Source: Desulfolithobacter dissulfuricans | GTDB taxonomy: Bacteria > Desulfobacterota > Desulfobulbia > Desulfobulbales > Desulfobulbaceae | Reading direction: 5' to 3' | Assembly (NCBI RefSeq): GCF_025998535.1 | Contig: NZ_AP024233.1 | Span: forward strand, 2,178,001 to 2,242,000 | DNA: 64,000 bases | Part shown: positions 8,071-17,656 of the stretch, piece after piece | Layout of the letters: every line of letters begins with the position of its first letter | How positions within the stretch are numbered: the stretch's first letter is position 1 | Made by a program: the position numbers and the translations under genes | Notes under the pieces: model-generated | What the model was told of the DNA's origin: nothing | Databases searched by the model: none | The model's input: the letters and a program-made list of their open reading frames with translations, nothing else

Positions 8071-9279
8071 TTACCCTTCCCTGATCAGGCCAAACACATT
8101 GCCCCGGATCCACTGGTCCCGCTCCTTGCGGGTGGGGACCTCTTCCCGGCAGGCCACTGTCCAGCCGGTCTGTTCGCTGACCTCTCTGATATACTCGGGA
8201 TGATAGGCATAGCGGCCACTTGGCTGCAGTTGCCAGCCCCCTTTCTCCAGGTACTCGGTGGAAAAAAGGAACAGACCACCGGGCCGGGCCCTGTCCGCCA
8301 GAACCTGGAAGAACTCCTCCAGCGCACCCATGTAGATGAGAACATCGGCGGCCAGGAAAAGATCATAGCAGACATCCACGGACCGGAGGTACTCGACGAT
8401 ATCCCCCACATGGAGATGCTGGTATATCCCTTTTCCTCTGGCCATTTCTATCATTTTCTCCGAAAGATCGATCCCGTCCAGACGGGAACAGACCCCCTGG
8501 AACGCCATACCGGCAAGACCGGTGCCGCAGCCAAGATCCAGGGCAAGTTCATAGTGGCTTCGGCGTCCATCAAAGCGGTCAAACACCGCCCGCATCTTCA
8601 GCGGCAGGTCATAACCCAGATCCAGCACCAGATGCTGCTCGAAATTATCCGAGTACTGGTCAAAAAGATCCCGGACATACTCCCGGGGCGCGGACCTGGG
8701 ATTATCGCCACTGAGTGCCCCGAACATGTGCCGGGCCGAGGGATGCCCGGGCCGCAGCTCCAGGACCCGGCCGTACAGCTTCCGGGCCTCCTCGAAATGG
8801 CCGCGAAGATGCTTTAGATAGGCCAGGTTGTTGAGGCCGGAGACATGGTCCGGCTTCAGCTCTATCAGATGTTCATAGACCTCCATGGCCCGTGATACCT
8901 GGTCGCTGTCCTTGTAACAGCAGGCCAGGTTGTACAAGACCTCCGCATCCTCTGGATGCAGAGCCAGGGCCTGGAGATACGCCTCTTCGGCCTGGGAAAA
9001 CTCATGGCACTGTTTCAAAGCCAGGCCCAGGTTATACCAGGAGTCCACATCCTCCCGGTTCAGCTCCACCGCCCGGTGAAAGGCTTCGGCCGCCTCCCGG
9101 TACAGCTCGAGTTCATAGCGCGCCAGGCCCAGGTTGTAGTACACGGGTCCGGCTTCCGGCACCATTCCGAGCAGATGTTCGTAGAGGCTGGCGGCGCCGG
9201 CGCAGTCGCCTGCCTGATGCAGGCCCACTGCCCGGCGATACATGTCTTCCAGGTCAAGGGCTTCGCTTGGTGTATTCAT
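8071..9279 (-). CDS. TPR-repeat protein fused to a SAM-dependent methyltransferase
   Basis: A 402-residue fusion. Residues about 10-190 hold five or so tetratricopeptide repeats with clear YYNLGLARYEL-, WYNLGLALKQC- and LYNLACCYKDS-type helices. Residues about 235-400 form a class I methyltransferase with motif I LDLGCGTGLAG, an acidic motif II (GIDLSEKMIEMARGKG) and YDLFLAADVLIYMG. The TPR part probably recruits a protein or cell-surface substrate, which is unknown. It is the last gene of a minus-strand run after a radical SAM protein and a deaminase, with a gap of 50 bases. The start ATG at 9279 is followed by MNTPSEALDLEDMYRRA. Soluble and cytoplasmic by composition. Confidence 0.85.
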   Translation of the reverse strand: MNTPSEALDLEDMYRRAVGLHQAGDCAGAASLYEHLLGMVPEAGPVYYNLGLARYELELYREAAEAFHRAVELNREDVDSWYNLGLALKQCHEFSQAEEAYLQALALHPEDAEVLYNLACCYKDSDQVSRAMEVYEHLIELKPDHVSGLNNLAYLKHLRGHFEEARKLYGRVLELRPGHPSARHMFGALSGDNPRSAPREYVRDLFDQYSDNFEQHLVLDLGYDLPLKMRAVFDRFDGRRSHYELALDLGCGTGLAGMAFQGVCSRLDGIDLSEKMIEMARGKGIYQHLHVGDIVEYLRSVDVCYDLFLAADVLIYMGALEEFFQVLADRARPGGLFLFSTEYLEKGGWQLQPSGRYAYHPEYIREVSEQTGWTVACREEVPTRKERDQWIRGNVFGLIREG

Positions 9280-9329
9280 GGGTTGACAGTTCGGTATGGG
9301 TTGAATTGCGATTATGGTGGCAATTAGGG

Positions 9330-10352
9330 TCAGACACAGGGCTCCATTTCCTGCTTGAGCAGACAGCAGGAGATGCGATGCCTGGGCCGGCCGCCAGGGA
9401 GATAGTCTATGTTATCGGGCTGCAGGAGTTTGTTCATCACGCACCCTTCCGGAATATTGAGGGTGAAGAACCGGTCTTCGTTGAGGCCATGGCGCCGGAT
9501 CAGCCGGTCGTTTTCGATACACATGGAATGGACCGGATAATCTTCGCACAGCGGACAGCGATAGACCCGGCCGTTGGGGAAGATGAAAAAATTTTCCGCC
9601 ACCAGGCCGGCACACTCGAAGTCCTCGTCCGGCTCGAGATAAACCTTGGGAAAGGTGACATGGATCCCCAGCCGGGCGGCGTGGGAGGCAACTTCCGGCA
9701 CCACGGCCAGCCATTGCTGCGGATCCACCTGCCAGCCAGTGGTCGGAGCCGGCTCACCGGTGGCGGGCTTACCCCGCAGGCCGATCACCTGAATGAAGAA
9801 CCGCTGGACCCCGAGAGCGGCCAGCAGTTCCGGCATCCGGTGCAGGTGTTCGATATTGAGAGCGGAAACCGTGTAGATCACACTGGTATGAAACCCTTTT
9901 TTGCCGGCTTTCTGCAGATTTTCCGTGCAGGTGGCAAAGACACCCTCACCACGGATCGGATCGTTGACCGACGGATCCGGCCCATCGAGGCTGAAACTGA
10001 GAAAATCCAGTTCGTCGGGCGCCACCCGCTCGAGCAGATCGTGGAACAGAAAACCGTTGGAGTCCACGGTCACTGCATAGCGCATCATCTTGGCCGCCCG
10101 GATAATCGAGGCCAGCTCAGGATGCATGGTGGGTTCGCCGCCAAGCAAAACAAGGTTGGTCTCCTGTTCCGGGCGGGCAAAGAGTTTGAGCCAGGTAACG
10201 GCCTGGTCCCTGTCCAGCATGGTGGTTCCGTGCTGGGATGGATTGATATAGCAGTGGCGGCAGGAGAGGTTGCAGGCGGTGAGCAGATGCAGAAAAACGT
10301 TGCGCTCGCCCGGCTTGAACTGCACCGTCCTGGCCCTGGGCTCAATGGTCAT
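9330..10352 (-). CDS. Radical SAM protein with C-terminal cysteine cluster
   Basis: A 340-residue radical SAM enzyme. The cluster motif CNLSCRHC (about 27-34) binds the SAM-coordinating [4Fe-4S] centre; LLGGEPTMHPE is the GGE motif and SLDGPD the usual later block. C-terminal cysteines (YRCPLCEDYP, EGCVMNK, SCCLLKQEMEPC) could hold an auxiliary cluster, as in SPASM-type peptide or cofactor maturases. The substrate is unknown. Its ATG at 10352 overlaps the deaminase stop by four bases, so the two are expressed together, and the TPR-methyltransferase follows. The grouping hints at a modification pathway, but nothing in the sequence names the product. Confidence 0.85.
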   Translation of the reverse strand: MTIEPRARTVQFKPGERNVFLHLLTACNLSCRHCYINPSQHGTTMLDRDQAVTWLKLFARPEQETNLVLLGGEPTMHPELASIIRAAKMMRYAVTVDSNGFLFHDLLERVAPDELDFLSFSLDGPDPSVNDPIRGEGVFATCTENLQKAGKKGFHTSVIYTVSALNIEHLHRMPELLAALGVQRFFIQVIGLRGKPATGEPAPTTGWQVDPQQWLAVVPEVASHAARLGIHVTFPKVYLEPDEDFECAGLVAENFFIFPNGRVYRCPLCEDYPVHSMCIENDRLIRRHGLNEDRFFTLNIPEGCVMNKLLQPDNIDYLPGGRPRHRISCCLLKQEMEPCV

Positions 10353-10906
10353 GATCGTTCCTCACTGGATTGCGAAAGGGTATATCTGGCCAGGAAGCTG
10401 TCCTGCCAGTAATCGTGCTCCTTGAAAAATTGCCTGAAAAGGGCCAGGCTCTCGGCCCGCAGTACCCCGGGAACAAGCTCCACCTCCATGGCAGCATAGA
10501 GTGGCGGCAGATGGTTGAGCTCCAGGCCGGTTCCACCGCCCATCACATCCTCATACCCCCAGACAAAACGCCGGATACCGGAGAGCAGCATGGTGGCATA
10601 ACACATGAGACAGGGCTCCATGGTGCAGTAGAGAGTGACCCGCCCAAGGTCAATGCCCGGTTTTTCCTCAAGCAACCGCCGCAGGGTGACCACCTCGGCA
10701 TGGTCGATCTCGTTGCGGCTCTCGGCCCGGCTGTTGCGACGGTGCCCCCGGGCCAGGACATTGTCGTCTGCTACCAGAACGCAGCCCACCGGGAATTCAC
10801 CCTCGGCCAGGGCGGCCCCGGCCTCTTCGAGGGCCAGTTTCATGAAAGCTGTATCCCGTGGATGCGGTCGAAAGCGACGCAGTCCCTGTACGTTTTGTTC
10901 GTTCAT
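10349..10906 (-). CDS. Nucleoside/nucleobase deaminase (CMP/dCMP deaminase-like zinc enzyme)
   Basis: A 185-residue zinc-dependent deaminase. HAEVVTLRRL carries the catalytic His and Glu, and TMEPCLMCYATML the two zinc Cys. These are the hallmarks of the TadA, guanine deaminase and cytidine deaminase superfamily. The GEFPVGCVLVADD block and the C-terminal extension are nearer the guanine-deaminase/TadA branch than cytidine deaminase, but substrate cannot be fixed. It overlaps the kinase gene upstream and the radical SAM gene downstream by four bases each (ATGA), so it sits inside a tight operon. A free-standing tRNA adenosine deaminase is an alternative, although the operon setting argues for another role. 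Confidence 0.85.
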   Translation of the reverse strand: MNEQNVQGLRRFRPHPRDTAFMKLALEEAGAALAEGEFPVGCVLVADDNVLARGHRRNSRAESRNEIDHAEVVTLRRLLEEKPGIDLGRVTLYCTMEPCLMCYATMLLSGIRRFVWGYEDVMGGGTGLELNHLPPLYAAMEVELVPGVLRAESLALFRQFFKEHDYWQDSFLARYTLSQSSEERS

Positions 10907-13133
10907 GAATCGTGGTTGTTTCTGTCCCGGTCCGGCACCGGCAGGGTTACGGTGAAGTTTGTCCCCTGCCCCGGCTGGGACGTAAAACTGATATCACCGC
11001 CATGTTCCTTGATAATACTGTAAGACACGGCCAGGCCAAGACCAATGCCTTCGACTTCGGACTTGGTACTGAAAAAGGGCTCGAAGATCTCGCGGTCATA
11101 GCGGGGATCGATACCAATCCCGGTATCAGAGACCGAGACTTCGATCATGTCCCGGCCATGCCAGGCCGTGGCCACCCTCAGGGTACCGCCCACATCGGCC
11201 ATGGCATCCATGGCGTTCATGACCAGGTTGACAAAAACCTGGATCATCTGATCTTCAACAACAAAAACCTCGGGCAGGTCCGGGGCGTAGTGTTTCTCCA
11301 CCCTGACTCCGCTGGTCTTGATATACTTACCGTGAAACAGCAGTACCTTATCAAGAACCTTATGAATGGCAACCGATTTTCTCACCCCGCTGGAGGGCCG
11401 GTTGAACTGCTGCAGATCGCGGATCAGAGATTTGAGCCGATCACACTCGGCCAGGGCCAGTTCCATGAGCTGGCGCTGCTCGGAATCGAGATTGGTGGCC
11501 TGAAGGACATCCTTTATGGCAAATCGGATCCCGAGCAGGGGGTTACCGAACTCATGGGCAACCGAAGCCGAAAGTCGACCGATGGCCTCCATCTTCTGGG
11601 CATGGTTGAGCTGATCCTGGAGTTCCATCTCCCGGGTCACATTCCTGGCCAGGTAGACAATCCGGTTGATGGAGCCATTATCACTGCGGATCGGTGCCAC
11701 CACGGCCTCGACCTGGAGCACCTGACCCTGCCTGGTTCGAATCTGAAAAAAACCATGCCAGAAACGCCCCCCAGCACCTGCCGCCGCATCTGCCGATACA
11801 GGTCCCGGTTCTCCGCGTCACCGGCGAGAAAATAGAGCCGCCTGCCCACCACTGCCTCGCTCTCATATCCCACCACCCGTTCAAACCATGGGTTGACATA
11901 TTCGACCAGCCCTTTCCGGTCCGCAACCACGACAAAAAGAGGGGCATACCGGACCGCGGCGCTCAAGAGACTGGCCTCCTGCTGCAGCTTCACCTGTTCG
12001 CTGATATCGGCCAGAAAGACCACCGCTCCGGTACAGCGGGATCCGGAAAAAACAGGATAGGAACGAAGTGAAATAAAAATCGAGGAGCCATCCTGCCGGT
12101 GAAGCTGACAGTCATGGTCGGCATAGGAGCGTTTCTCGGCAATGGCCCGGAACACCAGGGCCTGCAGGGGATCTTTGTCCGACCCTCCAGCATAACCACA
12201 GCTAAGGACATCACGAATATCCTTTCCCAGGATATCCTCCTGGTGCCTGGTACCGGAGATCTCAACAAAGGCCTTGTTGACAAACACACAGACGCCCTGC
12301 TGGTTGACACCGACAATCCCCTCCTCGGTGGCATCAAAAAAGAGCCTGAGCCGTTCCTCGCTCTGACGAAGCGAGGTATACGTCCTGTAGCTGCGTTCCT
12401 GCATGGAATTAATCATGGAAACCATCAGGTCCAGCTCGTCGGGATGGCTGTTCTTTTTCCGGTCAAGGCGCAGAGGAGGTCCAGGGCGGTGTATCTGCAG
12501 ATGCTGCAGATACTCCACCATATGGTCGAGATGGCGGGTAACCAGCCGCTGAAAGAGGATGATGACAAAGGCGGCGACCAGAAAGGTCTTCAGACCGTTG
12601 GTGGCCAGGATGACGATAACCCGGCGAACCAGACGGCTGTACACATTATCGAGACTGGCGGTGACCTTGAGACTGCCGATGATCTCTTCCCGACCATGCT
12701 GAACATACCTGAGGGGATACACCCGGACCACGGTGCGTCTTCCACCCGGTTGCCCATGGACCCAGCGGGGTTTTCCGTCCATGATGATCGCCGCATAGAC
12801 AATGTCAGATCCCTGGACAATGGCATCGAGCTGCAGCAGGACCTGAGTATCGTCCATGACCCAGACGCTCTGGGCTATACCGCGGAGATACCCCTGCTCT
12901 ATCTGGTCAAAATATCGCTTGATACCCGAAATATCCTGGCGATAGTCCAGAAAGAGCTGCAGCCCGGTCCCGAGCAGGGTGATAACAGAGCTGCACAGGA
13001 TAATATAGATGATAAGCTGCCGGGCAATCCGGTCGGGCTTGAAGGTTCCGTGAATGGAAAATCGTGATAACAAGGGTTGTTGTGGAGAAGTTTTTAAAAA
13101 ACCTGGGGCAGGATTCCGGCAGGAACTGGACAT
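10903..13133 (-). pseudogene. Membrane sensor histidine kinase with two PAS domains, split by one frameshift
   Basis: Two overlapping frames (13133 to about 11750, then about 11750 to 10903) together make one kinase of about 740 residues: two membrane helices around a periplasmic region (about 40-200), HAMP-like linker, PAS (FFDATEEGIVGVNQQG), second PAS (APLFVVVADRKGLVEYVN), then DHp with SVAHEFGNPL and an ATPase domain with DTGIGIDP and GIGLGLAVS. The frame breaks in a run of seven A on the plus strand (11746-11752); an eighth would join the two halves cleanly mid-PAS. A sequencing or assembly slip is therefore as likely as real decay. It overlaps the deaminase gene and follows a periplasmic binding protein that may supply its signal. 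No response regulator is next to it. Confidence 0.8.
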
Positions 13134-13172
13134 GCCGGCGTATCTGGGTCAGCTGAGCTGGGAACAGGACTG

Positions 13173-13919
13173 TCACCTCTGCATGAAGGCATCGATAGTC
13201 TTTTGAATGAAATCCGTCTGCTGCAGTTTATCGTTGGCTTCCCGGAGCCGCTGAACAATGACGTCATCGGTCTGGATGTTTGCCGCAAGATAGTACCCTT
13301 TCTCGCTCATAAGCAGGACCGGCTCGATCACGTCCGGAGAAAACCCCTCTGCCTTGAGGGCATTGAAGATGGTGTACTCATTGCCGGTGATGAGATCGGC
13401 CCGCCCCTTGAGGAATACCCGCATCTGCGTTTTCTTGTTCTTGGTTATGATCAACTCCCGGCCATCCTCAAAACCCAGGGCCTGGAGCTTCTGGGTCAGG
13501 GCATAACCGAGGATCACCGCGGTGGTGTAGTGTTTGAGATCATCCACACTGTGAACGACAATGTCCCGGCGGTCCTTGAACCTGTAGAGCGATGTCCGCT
13601 TGGAAAGAATGGGGCCGATCCACTTGAAGAGCTTTTCACGCTGGGGGGTGCGGTTGATGGTATAGATAAAGGTGCCCGGATTTTTCAGGACCATGTGATA
13701 GGCCCGTTTCCAGGGATAGACCTCGATCCGCAGATCCATGCCGGCCAGGCGAAAGATTTCCCGGACTATTTCCGTGGCAATACCGGTGACCCGGTTGTTT
13801 TCGACATAATGGACCGGAGGCAGCGGTTCGGTATAGACGGTATACGTTTCGCCGCGGCAGACAGAGGCCAGCATGACAAGACCCATAAGTACCGGGAGAA
13901 AACGCGAAAACAACACCAT
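13173..13919 (-). CDS. Periplasmic substrate-binding protein (SBP family 3 type)
   Basis: A 248-residue exported protein resembling the amino-acid-type solute-binding proteins: signal peptide (about 1-22, FSRFLPVLMGLVMLASVCRG), then YTEPLPPVHYVENNRVTGIATEIV-style opening and the two-lobe layout ending in INDKLQQ-like helices and TIDAFMQR. No transporter genes follow; the next gene is a sensor kinase 40 bases on, so it may serve as a sensing rather than uptake component. The ATG at 13919 (GGAGC six bases before) is preferred over an upstream TTG at 13937. The ligand is unknown; its TYTVYTEPLPP opening is common in such orphan binding proteins. Confidence 0.8.
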   Translation of the reverse strand: MVLFSRFLPVLMGLVMLASVCRGETYTVYTEPLPPVHYVENNRVTGIATEIVREIFRLAGMDLRIEVYPWKRAYHMVLKNPGTFIYTINRTPQREKLFKWIGPILSKRTSLYRFKDRRDIVVHSVDDLKHYTTAVILGYALTQKLQALGFEDGRELIITKNKKTQMRVFLKGRADLITGNEYTIFNALKAEGFSPDVIEPVLLMSEKGYYLAANIQTDDVIVQRLREANDKLQQTDFIQKTIDAFMQR

Positions 13920-14256
13920 TAATGCTCCGTAAGCCAACCGTCAGACCAGCAGAAACCGCAACATCGCCACGTGGTTGAATCATCAGCCAACAACCCATAA
14001 TGTCGACCAAATCGAATGCGATTTTATACCATAAACCATTACGGGACGCCAGTATCTTCTACGGACAGCCCTTACGCCGCCAGGGTTCTCCGGTTAATAG
14101 CCCTCCCCTGCCCCCTGCTGCGGACCGCCGGGAGGAGATGGCCTGATCGGTGGCCCAACCGTCGGCTCCGGCCAAAAAAAAATCTGCCAGCCTGTCGCAG
14201 GTATGCTATAGACGCAAAAAACATGTCGATCATGAACCAAACAGAGGAATGGACCG
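13920..14256. other. Intergenic region between divergent genes
   Basis: About 340 bases separating the minus-strand binding-protein operon from plus-strand genes. A run of nine A after CCGGCC (about 14160-14173) and a few short open frames are visible, but no gene, terminator hairpin or clear promoter pair is supported. Promoters for both directions should lie here. Confidence 0.4.
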
Positions 14257-14607
14257 ATGGAAAATTTCAAAGAGCAATGGACCCTGGAAGCGGCAATGGA
14301 AATCCTTCAGCACCCGACCGTTGACTCCAGGACTTGGGCCGAAGCCGTGGAATGGCTGCTGCTCCATGGTCCACCGGAGATACGCCAGCTGCTGCAGCAG
14401 GCGGCAGGTCATGCCACAGCAGAATGTTTTCCAGAACTGAAACCGGAAGGCTTCACCGCCGATGGCGAGCCCTGTTACGATATTTCCGCGGTGGCCAGGA
14501 CCCTGGGCATCAGCGAGGAAGAGGCGGCCAGGGTGGTTGCGGAAAAGGAGAGGCAGCACGGAATACGTCAGCTCTTTGACCGCAGTGAGACCAGGAAACT
14601 TCAATGA
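14257..14607 (+). CDS. Small hypothetical protein, 116 residues
   Basis: I do not recognise this family. The protein is soluble, acidic and helical. Residues about 72-98 (CYDISAVARTLGISEEEAARVVAEKE) look like a helix-turn-helix or helical hairpin with alternating charged residues, and there is no signal peptide or membrane segment. The ATG has an AGAGGAA site about ten bases upstream. It lies alone between the divergent binding-protein operon and the PAS kinase gene, 140 bases before the latter, and may be a regulator or accessory protein; that is a guess from size and the helical segment. Confidence 0.6.
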   Translation: MENFKEQWTLEAAMEILQHPTVDSRTWAEAVEWLLLHGPPEIRQLLQQAAGHATAECFPELKPEGFTADGEPCYDISAVARTLGISEEEAARVVAEKERQHGIRQLFDRSETRKLQ

Positions 14608-14747
14608 CAGTAACCTTGGACAGGCCCGAACGGTCTGATATTCATCCTTTTGCCTTTCAACACAATGTGGTATTTTAAAAAAAGATCGGATGGCCGCGCC
14701 ATAACGATCTGAATTCATAAATAAATACTTTTCGAGGTCTGTAACAC

Positions 14748-15860
14748 ATGGAGAAAGGCTGGGACCATATATGCGAGACACTGGAATACCCCCTGTTCAT
14801 TGTCAGGCCGGACGGGATCATCACCCGTGCCAACCAGGCGGCTGCCAATGCCGCCCGCAGACCTCTTGAGGAGATCATTAACAAGGGGATCTGCTATATC
14901 ATTCATGGCGGCCGCCTGCCCCATATCCGCTGCCCCCTGGAAGAATTCCTCCTGACCGCCAGGGCGTCCAGAATTATGGAGACCCGGTTGCCGGGCCTGT
15001 TCGGCGATTACCTGCTCTCCATCGCGCCGTCCCTGGATGAAAACGGCGAGGTGACCGCCTTTCTCCTCATCGCCCGGGAGCTGACCGGGGAGGAAGCCCG
15101 CAAGGTGGAGTATTACCGGACCGCCCAGCTGGCCTCCATCGGTGAACTGGCTGCCGGCGTGGCCCACGAGGTGAACAACCCCATCAACGGCATCATCAAC
15201 TTTGCCCAGCTCCTTTTCGAGGAATCGGAAGACCCCGAGGAACAGGAGATCCTCGGCCGCATTGTCCGGGAGGGCGAGCGTATTGCCTCCATTACCTCAA
15301 AGCTGCTCTCCTTTGCCCGCACCGGCGGCAGTGAACGGGAGCCCCTGAACATCAAGGATATTCTGGACAACTGCCTGGCCCTTATCCAGCATCAACTGAA
15401 AAAGGATTCCATTGCCTTTTCGACCAGCTACGAAGACAATCTGCCCGAAATCATCGGCAACAGCCAGAAACTGCAGCAGGTGTTCTTCAACCTGCTCAGT
15501 AACAGTCGCTATGCTCTGAACCAGCGCTACTCCTGCCCATCGCCGGACAAGAAAATCACCATCAAGTGCGGCACGGTGACCAATGAAATGGGCAACTTTG
15601 TCCGGGTCGCCATCAAGGACCTGGGCACCGGTATCCCCCAGGGTATCCTGGACCGGATCATTCTTCCCTTCTTCACCACCAAGCCGGCGGGTGACGGAAC
15701 CGGTCTCGGGCTCAGTATCAGCCATGGTATCATAAGGGACCATGAAGGAACCCTGCGCATCGACTCAGTCCTGCACCAGTACACCACAGTAACGGTCGAC
15801 CTGCCGGTGGCCGGCCCCCAGAATGCGATCCAGCAGCAAGAGGATACAGGTACGACATGA
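14748..15860 (+). CDS. Soluble PAS-domain sensor histidine kinase
   Basis: A 370-residue kinase without membrane helices. Residues about 8-115 form a PAS domain containing CYIIHGGRLPHIRCPLEE, a Cys/His pattern seen in many anaerobe PAS sensors and possibly redox or metal sensitive. DHp carries AAGVAHEVNNPINGIINF with the phospho-acceptor at about His140, and the ATPase domain has N-box NLLSNSRYAL, DLGTGIP and GTGLGLSIS. The gene overlaps the following sigma-54 response regulator by four bases (ATGA), so they are a cognate pair. The next operon, with two small membrane peptides and an NrfD protein, starts from a sigma-54 promoter and is the likely target. Confidence 0.92.
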   Translation: MEKGWDHICETLEYPLFIVRPDGIITRANQAAANAARRPLEEIINKGICYIIHGGRLPHIRCPLEEFLLTARASRIMETRLPGLFGDYLLSIAPSLDENGEVTAFLLIARELTGEEARKVEYYRTAQLASIGELAAGVAHEVNNPINGIINFAQLLFEESEDPEEQEILGRIVREGERIASITSKLLSFARTGGSEREPLNIKDILDNCLALIQHQLKKDSIAFSTSYEDNLPEIIGNSQKLQQVFFNLLSNSRYALNQRYSCPSPDKKITIKCGTVTNEMGNFVRVAIKDLGTGIPQGILDRIILPFFTTKPAGDGTGLGLSISHGIIRDHEGTLRIDSVLHQYTTVTVDLPVAGPQNAIQQQEDTGTT

Positions 15861-17656
15861 TTGACAACGACAAGAAGCAGGCCCACATCCTCATTGTTGA
15901 CGACGAGGAATCCATCCGGATGACCTTTGAAATCTTTCTGGTCCGGGCTGGATACCAGAATGTCTCCACAGCCACCAACATCAGTGAAGCCTTGGCTGCT
16001 GTGGAAAAACAGAAACCAGACCTGGTTATCAGCGACATTGTCCTGGTTGGAGAAAGCGGCACCGAACTGCTCCGCCGGTTGCGGGAAATGAACATCAACT
16101 GTCCGGTGGTCATGGTCACCGGTTTTCCCAACCTGGAATCGGCGGCCAAGGCGGTCCGCCTGGGAGCCTTTGATTATATCCCCAAACCGGTCAACAAGGA
16201 CACCCTACTCCACTTTACCCGCCAGGCCCTCAACCACCGCTGGCTGCAGAAAGAAAAAGAAAGACTCATTACTGAAAATGAACAGTACCGCAAATACCTG
16301 GAAGCTGTTTTCCGCTCGGTCCAGGACTGCATCGTCACTGTGGACCCGGAACTGAGCATCGTTCAGGTCAATGACACGGCCAGACAGTGCATGCTCGCTG
16401 CTGCACCCGAAGGCAAACTGCCCACCAGTCTATATGAAGTGAGCGGGCCGCTTGGAAAAGCGTGCCTGGAAGACGCAAAAAAGGTTCTCGAAACCAGGAA
16501 AGAGGTCCGTGAACACCGGATCGAGTGTCAGTTCCATGGAGGAGAACTCAAGGTTCTGAGCCTTAACGCGGCACCAATTCAGGTCAACGGCCACTCTTTT
16601 ACCGGCATCGTCCTGGTTGCCCGCGACATCACCAACACTCCTTCACCCGACAGCGGCAAGCAGCGTGATTATTTTCATGGCTACGTTGGCCACAGCCAAG
16701 CCATGCAGGAGGTGTACAACCTGATTGAAAACGTGGGCCGGGTGGATACCACAGTGCTCATTACCGGGGAGTCGGGCACCGGCAAGGAACTGGCTGCCGA
16801 AGCGCTGCATGCAGAAAGTCTTCGCCGCGACAAACCCCTGATCAAGGTGGACTGCGCTTCGATCCCCGAGGATATCCTGGAGAGCGAACTCTTTGGCCAC
16901 CGACGAGGCTCCTTCACCGGGGCGGAAAAAAATCGCCAGGGCCGGATTCTCCAGGCCGAAGGCGGAACTCTGTTCCTGGATGAGATTGGCGATATCTCTC
17001 CCCGCATGCAACTGCGGCTCCTCAGGTTTCTCCAGGAACGAACGTTCTATCCTGTGGGCCAGGACCAGCCGGTTCAGGTCGATGTCCGGGTTATTGCCGC
17101 CACCAATGCCGACCTGCGAGAAAAAGTGGCCCTGGGAGAGTTCCGCGAGGACCTCTATTATCGCCTTCGGGTTATCGAGATCAACCTGCCACCCCTGCGG
17201 GCCAGAAAAGAGGGGATCCCCGTGCTGGCCAACCACTTCCTCAAAAGTTTCCAGGAAAAACTGGGCCACAATATCAGCGGTATTTCTGACCAGGCCATGG
17301 AGGCCCTGGTGCACTATTCCTGGCCTGGGAATGTGCGCGAGCTCAAACATGTGATCGAGCGCGGCTGTGTCCTCTGTACCGGCCAAACCCTGGCCCTGGA
17401 GCACCTGCCCGAAGAAATCCGCAACAGTGAGGCCTCATTGCCCCTTACCGCCCTGGAAAAACCAGCTGCAACACCATCACCGCAACACCAGGAACCAGAA
17501 CCCCTGAAAAATGCCACAACTTCGATGAGCCCGGAAGAAAAAATCCGAGCCGCGCTAACGCAGGCAGGGGGCAACAAGTCCAAGGCTGCCCGTCTACTTG
17601 GCATCGATCGCTCTACCCTCTACCGGAGAATGCGACGCTACAACATCAGCGACTAA
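15857..17656 (+). CDS. Sigma-54-dependent response regulator (receiver-PAS-AAA+-Fis HTH)
   Basis: A 599-residue NtrC-type activator. Receiver (about 8-125) with ILIVDDEES and phospho-Asp in VISDIVLVGESG; a PAS domain (about 145-260) between receiver and ATPase, which is unusual for the class; AAA+ with Walker A GESGTGKE, sigma-54 contact loop GSFTGA (Ser for the usual Ala at position 2), and Walker B GGTLFLDEIGD; Fis-type helix-turn-helix at the end (GGNKSKAARLLGIDRSTLYRR). It would open sigma-54 promoters when phosphorylated by the kinase just upstream. A sigma-54 element lies 56 bases beyond its stop, so its nearest target is the small-peptide/NrfD operon. The PAS domain may add a second input. 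Confidence 0.93.
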   Translation: MIDNDKKQAHILIVDDEESIRMTFEIFLVRAGYQNVSTATNISEALAAVEKQKPDLVISDIVLVGESGTELLRRLREMNINCPVVMVTGFPNLESAAKAVRLGAFDYIPKPVNKDTLLHFTRQALNHRWLQKEKERLITENEQYRKYLEAVFRSVQDCIVTVDPELSIVQVNDTARQCMLAAAPEGKLPTSLYEVSGPLGKACLEDAKKVLETRKEVREHRIECQFHGGELKVLSLNAAPIQVNGHSFTGIVLVARDITNTPSPDSGKQRDYFHGYVGHSQAMQEVYNLIENVGRVDTTVLITGESGTGKELAAEALHAESLRRDKPLIKVDCASIPEDILESELFGHRRGSFTGAEKNRQGRILQAEGGTLFLDEIGDISPRMQLRLLRFLQERTFYPVGQDQPVQVDVRVIAATNADLREKVALGEFREDLYYRLRVIEINLPPLRARKEGIPVLANHFLKSFQEKLGHNISGISDQAMEALVHYSWPGNVRELKHVIERGCVLCTGQTLALEHLPEEIRNSEASLPLTALEKPAATPSPQHQEPEPLKNATTSMSPEEKIRAALTQAGGNKSKAARLLGIDRSTLYRRMRRYNISD

